A DNA stretch of 10,543 bases, from assembly GCA_007129085.1 (NCBI GenBank), contig SKWF01000282.1, positions 1 through 10,543 of the forward strand, read 5' to 3'. The notes beneath the pieces were generated by a model, which did not search any database, was not told the origin of the DNA, and was given only the letters and a program-made list of their open reading frames with translations. Origin of the DNA: Balneolaceae bacterium. Its GTDB lineage: Bacteria > Bacteroidota > Rhodothermia > Balneolales > Balneolaceae. This document shows positions 5,466 through 10,543 of this stretch, one piece after another. Numbering within the stretch: position 1 is the first letter of the stretch; every line of letters begins with the position of its first letter. A program made the translations under genes and the position numbers.

Positions 5466-6752
5466 CTAAGCAGACAAACTCTCTAAATCTGTCCAAAAGT
5501 CGGGGTAGGATATCTCAGTGCACTCAGCATCTTTTACGGTCGAGTCACCATCGGCGCGAGTAGCCAGGATAGCTGCGGCCATCGCCATTCGATGATCGTG
5601 GTAGGACTTAAATGTTGCACTCTGAGGGGTAAAATTAGGATCACCATGAATCGTGATTCCATCTTCTGCAAGTTCAGCATTCACGCCGGCAGCATCCAGA
5701 ATATCATACATCGCCTCCAGGCGGTCTGTCTCTTTGTGGCGAAGTTCTTCAGCGCCGGTTATGGTAGATATTCCATCGGCAAAAGCCATCGCAATCATTA
5801 ATATCGGGAGTTCATCAATGCAGTTGGGAATTAGTGCCGGGTCTAAATCAATGGCTGATAAATTTGATGAGGAAATCGTAAGATCGGCCACCGGCTCTTT
5901 ACCCTCTGCCGACTCGTTGTCGACAGCAAGATCCGCTCCCATTTTCTCTAAAATCGTAAGCGCTGCTTTACGGCTGGGATTTATCCCCACTTTTTTAAGC
6001 TGAATTTCTGCTGCCGGGTGAATAGCCCCACCTACAAGCCAGAATGCGGCCGCCGAAAAATCTGCGGGCACGCTGTAGTTCTGTGACGGAATAACATCAG
6101 CCACGCTGCTTCTTATTACTTTCCCCTGCCCATAAGAATCGCTTTTCAGATCGAGCAGCCTTTCAGTATGGTCCCTGCTGGGAAGTTGTTCAATCACTTC
6201 GGTGGGAGAATCGCCAAACAGGCCTGCAAGCAGTACGCACGATTTCAGCTGTGCGCTGGCAATCGGCAGCGGGTACCGCATTGGCTTGATACCTTTATGC
6301 CCCCCAATTTTAATCGGGGCGTACTCACCATCACGCGCATCTATGGTGCAGCCCATTGCGCGCAATGGGTCTATAATTCGCTTCATGGTTCTCGAGGAGA
6401 GAGACTCATCACCTACAAGTTCACACTCTATTCCCGCACCGGCAACTATTCCGCTGAGTAGCCTCATGGTCGTACCGGAGTTTCCGCAGTTCAATTGAGC
6501 GGCAGGAGTTTGTAATCCTTCTCTTCCAACACCTTCGATGGTTACCTTGTTGCCATCTTTTTTAACAGAAACACCGAGCTGTCGCAAACACTCCAGCGTA
6601 CTTTGCGGATCTGCCGCCTCAGAATAATTTTTAATAACACTTTTACCTTCAGCTATTGCTGCAAAAAGTGCCGAACGGTGAGAAATTGATTTATCAGGTG
6701 GCAGATGAACGGTTCCATTGAGAGATGACGCCGGTTCTACAGTTCTGTTCAT
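5466..6752 (-). CDS. aroA: 3-phosphoshikimate 1-carboxyvinyltransferase (EPSP synthase)
   Basis: AroA joins phosphoenolpyruvate to shikimate 3-phosphate, the sixth step of the shikimate pathway to chorismate and aromatic amino acids, in the cytoplasm. The product has the standard length of 428 residues, with two similar lobes. Visible active-site elements: PPDKSISHRSALF (18-30) with K21, S22 and R26; NCGNSGTTMRLLSG (88-101), the glyphosate/PEP loop with R97; SRDHTERLL (192-200); the catalytic aspartate D313 in CIDELPILMIAMAF; RHKETDRLEAM (338-348) with E341; and DHRMAMA (386-392). The ATG at 6752 lies two bases after the stop of the TPR gene, so translation is likely coupled and the two form one operon. 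No terminator is visible in the 124 bases between aroA and hsp20, so read-through into the chaperone genes is possible. Confidence 0.97.
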   Translation of the reverse strand: MNRTVEPASSLNGTVHLPPDKSISHRSALFAAIAEGKSVIKNYSEAADPQSTLECLRQLGVSVKKDGNKVTIEGVGREGLQTPAAQLNCGNSGTTMRLLSGIVAGAGIECELVGDESLSSRTMKRIIDPLRAMGCTIDARDGEYAPIKIGGHKGIKPMRYPLPIASAQLKSCVLLAGLFGDSPTEVIEQLPSRDHTERLLDLKSDSYGQGKVIRSSVADVIPSQNYSVPADFSAAAFWLVGGAIHPAAEIQLKKVGINPSRKAALTILEKMGADLAVDNESAEGKEPVADLTISSSNLSAIDLDPALIPNCIDELPILMIAMAFADGISTITGAEELRHKETDRLEAMYDILDAAGVNAELAEDGITIHGDPNFTPQSATFKSYHDHRMAMAAAILATRADGDSTVKDAECTEISYPDFWTDLESLSA

Positions 6753-6754
6753 AA

Positions 6755-9745
6755 TTAATTTCTATCTAAAAGACTTTGTGCTTTTGTTGCAGCGGGTGTC
6801 CCGGAATATCTTTCTACTATTGTTTCTAAAATGGAGAGGGCATCTCCTCTTCGGCCTTCCCGAATATAAATTTCTGCTGTTCTGTACTGTGCTTCCGCAA
6901 CCCATTCATCATACACTTCAAAAAGTGCCGAAACACGTGCAAACTCTTCAAGTGCACTTTCCCGTTCACCTTCGATCATGTAGGCCCTTCCCAAAAGAAA
7001 TTGGGCTTCGGCACCTACAGCTGTGGAGTTATTCTCGGCAACCATTCTGAAAAATCTGCGAGCCTCTTCCATGCGTTCATCTTCCAGAAGAACTTTGCCT
7101 ACTCCTGTTCTGGCTGCATCATTATCTTCGTTGATGGAGAGTACGCGTTCGTAATTTTGCCGTGCACTGGAGTTATCTCCCATAGCCAAATCGGCATTCC
7201 CCATTCCTAGATATGCCTCCTGAAGATATCTTGAATCTGTATCAGCCAGATTTTCATATACTTGTTTTGCTTGCTCATATTCGCCCGTATCGAGATAGAT
7301 CTGCCCTAACTCAGCCATTGATGCCGCTGCCCGTTCTGAATTCGGAAAATCTTCAATAATAGTTCTGTATGCGTCTGCTGCTCCATCTTTATCGTCCAAA
7401 CGCAAATAAGCATCCGCCATATTAAAGTAGGCGTCCGGCATTTGGGATTCATTATTCGTAATTCGTAAATACTGACGAAATTCCGCTACAGCTGCTTCAT
7501 AATCACCACTTTGCAGGGTGTTCTCTGCCTGGCGGAATCGAAGGCGGTCAGCTGTGGCCGATGTTGGATTCTCATTCAAAAACTGCTCGAGCACGTCGGT
7601 ACTCTCATCCTCATATCCGGCTGAAAGTTGTGCAAATTGAATTCCATTAATTGCCTCGATGATATATTCACTGCGCGGATACTGCTCCAACACATAGCTG
7701 TATTCTTCTATTGCCCGTTCATAATCGCCCGCGTTGTAGTAGGCGTCTCCAATATTGTACTGTGCTCTTGCCGCCCATTCTGTACCTGGAAACTGCTCAA
7801 TAACAGTTTGAAATTCTTCTACCGCCTGATCGTAATTACCCGTGTTTAAATAGATATATGCGATGTTATATTGAGCCTGTTCACGGAGTCCGCTGTATGG
7901 ATAAATTCGAATCATCCGCCGGAATTGAGTAACAGCTTCAAAATTTCGGTTCATCCTGTAATAACTGTTCCCCACCTGGAACATGGCGTAGTCTCCGCCC
8001 GGCTCCGCCCCAACGGCATCATTATAAAACTCGAGCGCCTGGGAATATTCACCCTGGGCGTAAAATGCATCTCCTACCCGCAGTTTTGTGTCGGTATCAT
8101 ACGGATAGAGCGCAATTCGGGGAGGCTCATAATTTTCCATAAAATCGATGAGAGGCTCTGTAGCATTTTCAAAATCTCCCATCATAAAGTACGCCCACCC
8201 TAATGCATACTTTGCGGCTCCAACTAACTCGTGTTCCGGATTTTCATTAATAAACTGGCTGTACTGTGAAGATGCGGGGCCGTAAGCCTGCAACTGATAA
8301 TGGGAATCGGCACTCCAAAATAGTGCTTCTCTGCCAAGCTCACTATCAGGACTGTTTTCATATACTTCCTGGAACTCGGGCTGTGCCTGTCGATAAGCCT
8401 GATTACTGTACTGAACCCACGCTTTCTGAAATCGCGCCTGACGAATAAGGTCAGGATCCATATCGGTCATTTCTGCAGCCAACTCAAAGGTTTCGAGCGC
8501 CCTGGTATATTCATCATTGGCAAAGTATACTTCGCCGAGAAATGTCAGAACTTCCCCCGGATTATCCAGTTCGTCTGCCATTCTTGCAAGCGGCAGCAAG
8601 GCATCAATAGCCTCACCATTAAACCCTACTTCAAATGCCGTAATTGCCCATTCGTACCGAGCCTCCTCGTAAAAAATTCCGCCATCATACCGACGCCCAA
8701 AATCTCGAAATGCATTTAGCGCCTGTTGATATCTGCCGGCTAATTTACTGTTTACAGCCTGGTAATAAAGTGCTTTCTGTGCGGTTTCATCATCCCCGTC
8801 AGCAGCTTTTTCAAATGACTCGGCAGCCCAGTGATACACTTCTTGTTTGTGATAAACCCAACCCAGCCCATAATGTGCAATTCGGGCCTGATCATCATCC
8901 GGAGCACGATTAATATACATTCTATAAAGACGAGTAGCGTTCGTCAGGTCATTTAATGCGTTGTAGCTCTCGGCCATTAAATAGACAGCCTTATTTCTAT
9001 TCTCATCATCCAGATGCGGCATAGCGTCATCAAACGCCTGAATCGCCTCTTCAAACCGACGCTGCTGATAATAGGACTCTCCCAGTGCCGTACCAATTCT
9101 CCGCGTCATAGGATCGAACTGATGGCGCTCTCGCAACAGCTCGAACGCATCCGCTGAGGCTTCATAATTCTCCTCTTCAAGATAAAGTCTTCCACGAGCG
9201 TAAAGTGCTTTGGGCGACCATTCTGACCGGCGATGTTGATCAGATAGCTCTAAAAAGTACTCTCTGGCCAAATCGAGCTGATTATTCTCCGCGGCTGTCT
9301 CTGCTATATTGTAGTATAGCTCTTGCTCCTCTCTGGACGACTGCGGATAGTTTAATGCCTGAATCTTACGGTCTACTGCCTTGTCAAGCTCTCCCCTTTC
9401 TTTGTGTTGATTGGCAACCTCTTTTAGGAGTACAGCTGAGTATCGACTTTGGGGATGCTCGTTTATATAGCGATCTGTTAAAATATCTGTACGGGCTGAA
9501 TCGAGTCGAGTTTGAGAGCGAACCCAGTAGTACGAGGCGAGCTCAAGATTTTTTCCGTCTAGCTCTTCAAATGACTGCAGCTTATTGAATACCACTGCGG
9601 CTTCAGCATAAAGTCCTTTTTCAAACAGGTCTATACCTTTCTGCAGATCATTACTGCCCGTTACAGGCTCATGCTGAGCTGATGCTAAAAGAGGTAGTAG
9701 AGCAATAAAAAGCGGGAAACAAAATTTTAATAAATAGCGATGCAT
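6755..9745 (-). CDS. large secreted tetratricopeptide-repeat protein of unknown function
   Basis: The 996-aa protein starts with a clear Sec signal peptide: basic MHRYLLK, a hydrophobic core to residue 20 and a likely cleavage site ASA|Q after residue 23. There is no lipobox cysteine, so the mature protein is probably periplasmic or loosely envelope-associated. The rest is an almost unbroken array of degenerate TPR helix pairs (I count about 20, spaced roughly 30-45 residues), of the BamD/YbgF-like kind with A.Y..G..Y...G.Y..A...F......P.S. pattern. Clear examples are 178-207, 325-354, 511-540, 624-653, 661-690, 771-801 and 951-981. The pair 624-653/661-690 is the most alike. No enzymatic domain, transmembrane helix after the signal, or C-terminal sorting domain is seen. 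TPR arrays bind proteins or glycan partners; which one cannot be told. It ends two bases before aroA. The ATG at 9745 is supported by the signal peptide directly after it. Confidence 0.9.
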   Translation of the reverse strand: MHRYLLKFCFPLFIALLPLLASAQHEPVTGSNDLQKGIDLFEKGLYAEAAVVFNKLQSFEELDGKNLELASYYWVRSQTRLDSARTDILTDRYINEHPQSRYSAVLLKEVANQHKERGELDKAVDRKIQALNYPQSSREEQELYYNIAETAAENNQLDLAREYFLELSDQHRRSEWSPKALYARGRLYLEEENYEASADAFELLRERHQFDPMTRRIGTALGESYYQQRRFEEAIQAFDDAMPHLDDENRNKAVYLMAESYNALNDLTNATRLYRMYINRAPDDDQARIAHYGLGWVYHKQEVYHWAAESFEKAADGDDETAQKALYYQAVNSKLAGRYQQALNAFRDFGRRYDGGIFYEEARYEWAITAFEVGFNGEAIDALLPLARMADELDNPGEVLTFLGEVYFANDEYTRALETFELAAEMTDMDPDLIRQARFQKAWVQYSNQAYRQAQPEFQEVYENSPDSELGREALFWSADSHYQLQAYGPASSQYSQFINENPEHELVGAAKYALGWAYFMMGDFENATEPLIDFMENYEPPRIALYPYDTDTKLRVGDAFYAQGEYSQALEFYNDAVGAEPGGDYAMFQVGNSYYRMNRNFEAVTQFRRMIRIYPYSGLREQAQYNIAYIYLNTGNYDQAVEEFQTVIEQFPGTEWAARAQYNIGDAYYNAGDYERAIEEYSYVLEQYPRSEYIIEAINGIQFAQLSAGYEDESTDVLEQFLNENPTSATADRLRFRQAENTLQSGDYEAAVAEFRQYLRITNNESQMPDAYFNMADAYLRLDDKDGAADAYRTIIEDFPNSERAAASMAELGQIYLDTGEYEQAKQVYENLADTDSRYLQEAYLGMGNADLAMGDNSSARQNYERVLSINEDNDAARTGVGKVLLEDERMEEARRFFRMVAENNSTAVGAEAQFLLGRAYMIEGERESALEEFARVSALFEVYDEWVAEAQYRTAEIYIREGRRGDALSILETIVERYSGTPAATKAQSLLDRN

Positions 9746-9839
9746 GTAATAAAGATAAAAGACCGTTTAGGAATCCATGTATTTGAATATACCGACTGGC
9801 GCGGTTTTGTTCCCACACTTCCACGTAAAATTTTGTTGA

Positions 9840-10508
9840 TCACAGATCCAGGTATCGTATCAGTTCATCTGCTCTGGAACTCATATCAATTTGCAACAAG
9901 TCGTGTTTGTTTTCTGTTGATGTTACATAGCCGTGGCGCTGCAGCGATGAAATTACTGCAGATGTATCCTGTAAATTAAGTTTTATTGAAATTTTTAAAC
10001 TGGTATGATCATCGTTATCACGCTCAACCGTTAGCCCCAAAATTTTTGCCTCTTCCTGTTCAATTAGATGAACCAGTTCTGTGAGAGTAAAATCTACACT
10101 ATTCATCTCAACCGTAATGACAGAACCTACTGTAGAGACATTCAGCATTCCGGAAAGTGCCTCAAGCACATCTTTTTTATGAACAATACCGATAAATTGT
10201 TCGGCTTCATCCACAACCGGCAGCAAACGAATTTCGTGATAAAGCATCTGCCTTGCAACCTCAAACACGTGCTGATGCTCGAATGTAAAAATTGGATTCT
10301 CAAGTGTTAGTTCCGAAAGCGGAGTAGATTCATCCTCCAGGTCCGAAATCAACTTCAGCGTAACCTGACCCAACATTTTTGACGTAGCCGGTTCTACCAC
10401 CGGAATATTGGTTGTCTGCCACGCATCCATCTTAGCCAAAGCAGCATACGCGGCATCTTTAGGATGCAATGGAGTAAAATCTTTATCTAAAAGCTGTTTT
10501 GCTAACAC
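9840..10508 (-). CDS. CBS-pair protein with C-terminal ACT-like domain (AcuB-like architecture)
   Basis: The 222-aa soluble protein has two CBS motifs (about 1-60 and 66-120; second one with RLLPVVDEAEQFIGIVHKKDVLEAL at 94-118 region) that together form a Bateman module, the kind that binds adenine nucleotides. Residues about 128-205 (VITVEM, a long helix, ILGLTVER, then TSLKISIKL) have the beta-alpha-beta-beta pattern of an ACT domain, which usually binds an amino acid or other small ligand. This CBS-CBS-ACT order is that of AcuB-type proteins, so a ligand-sensing regulatory role is likely; no catalytic domain is present. The start is GTG at 10508: an in-frame TAA lies 18 bases upstream and the next ATG is at residue 27, inside the first CBS motif. 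It precedes the TPR gene by 94 bases. Similar proteins in Bacteroidota often neighbour NAD kinase, from memory; the window ends too soon to see. Confidence 0.85.
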   Translation of the reverse strand: MLAKQLLDKDFTPLHPKDAAYAALAKMDAWQTTNIPVVEPATSKMLGQVTLKLISDLEDESTPLSELTLENPIFTFEHQHVFEVARQMLYHEIRLLPVVDEAEQFIGIVHKKDVLEALSGMLNVSTVGSVITVEMNSVDFTLTELVHLIEQEEAKILGLTVERDNDDHTSLKISIKLNLQDTSAVISSLQRHGYVTSTENKHDLLQIDMSSRADELIRYLDL

Positions 10509-10543
10509 GGTTTTATGGTCAAATTACTGCTGTTTCTAGTTTA

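Noticed and set aside
2894..9588. Many open frames of 60-150 codons on the plus strand opposite dnaK, aroA and the TPR gene
   Set aside because: They are antisense shadows of well-supported genes, rich in Ser/Cys/Leu or Phe as expected for mirrored codons, with no motifs.
9750..9757. TATCTTTA on the minus strand just before the TPR gene, 7 of 8 to TAnnTTTG
   Set aside because: No matching upstream element and it would leave almost no leader before the ATG; likely chance in AT-rich sequence.
1..10543. tRNA, rRNA, CRISPR arrays, insertion sequences, toxin-antitoxin or defence genes
   Set aside because: Looked for on both strands; no regularly spaced repeats, transposase motifs or RNA gene signatures were seen. 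Nearly all of the window is accounted for by housekeeping genes.

Overview
The window reads as an ordinary chromosomal segment of a free-living bacterium, most likely from the Bacteroidota/Balneolota (FCB) side of the tree. The reasons are indirect. Most genes lack a recognisable Shine-Dalgarno sequence. DnaK, Hsp20, AroA, the large tetratricopeptide-repeat (TPR) protein and the CBS-CBS-ACT protein have a Bacteroidota-like flavour, GC content is moderate, and a G-run/C-run palindromic repeat of a type scattered in such genomes sits between two genes. The lineage is an inference, not a demonstrated fact.

Layout from left to right: (1) the 5' end of a class I SAM-dependent methyltransferase on the minus strand (1-214, cut by the window edge); (2) a 267-base divergent intergenic region containing a ~100-bp imperfect inverted repeat (266-366); (3) a plus-strand pair pyrF (482-1321) and rnhA (1325-1756), three bases apart and presumably co-transcribed; (4) a long minus-strand block read from right to left: a CBS-CBS-ACT protein (10508-9840), a 996-aa secreted TPR protein (9745-6755), aroA (6752-5466, two bases after the TPR stop), hsp20 (5341-4913), dnaK (4870-2942), a strong intrinsic terminator (2848-2883), then tsaD (2751-1765), which converges on rnhA with only 8 bases between stop codons. 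No RNA gene, CRISPR array, insertion sequence or prophage gene is visible.

The genes are mostly housekeeping: pyrimidine synthesis (PyrF), RNA:DNA hybrid removal (RNase HI), tRNA t6A modification (TsaD), protein folding (Hsp20 and DnaK) and the shikimate pathway (AroA). The two genes of unclear role are the TPR protein, tightly coupled to aroA, and the CBS-ACT protein.

I found no new multi-gene system. The most interesting signal is regulatory: a full match to the sigma-54 (RpoN) -24/-12 consensus, TGGCAC-N5-TTGCT, lies 29 bases upstream of the hsp20 start codon in the right orientation and spacing. It suggests that the hsp20-dnaK chaperone operon is driven by RpoN and an enhancer-binding activator rather than by a CIRCE/HrcA or sigma-32 type control. 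The second is the composite palindromic repeat upstream of pyrF.
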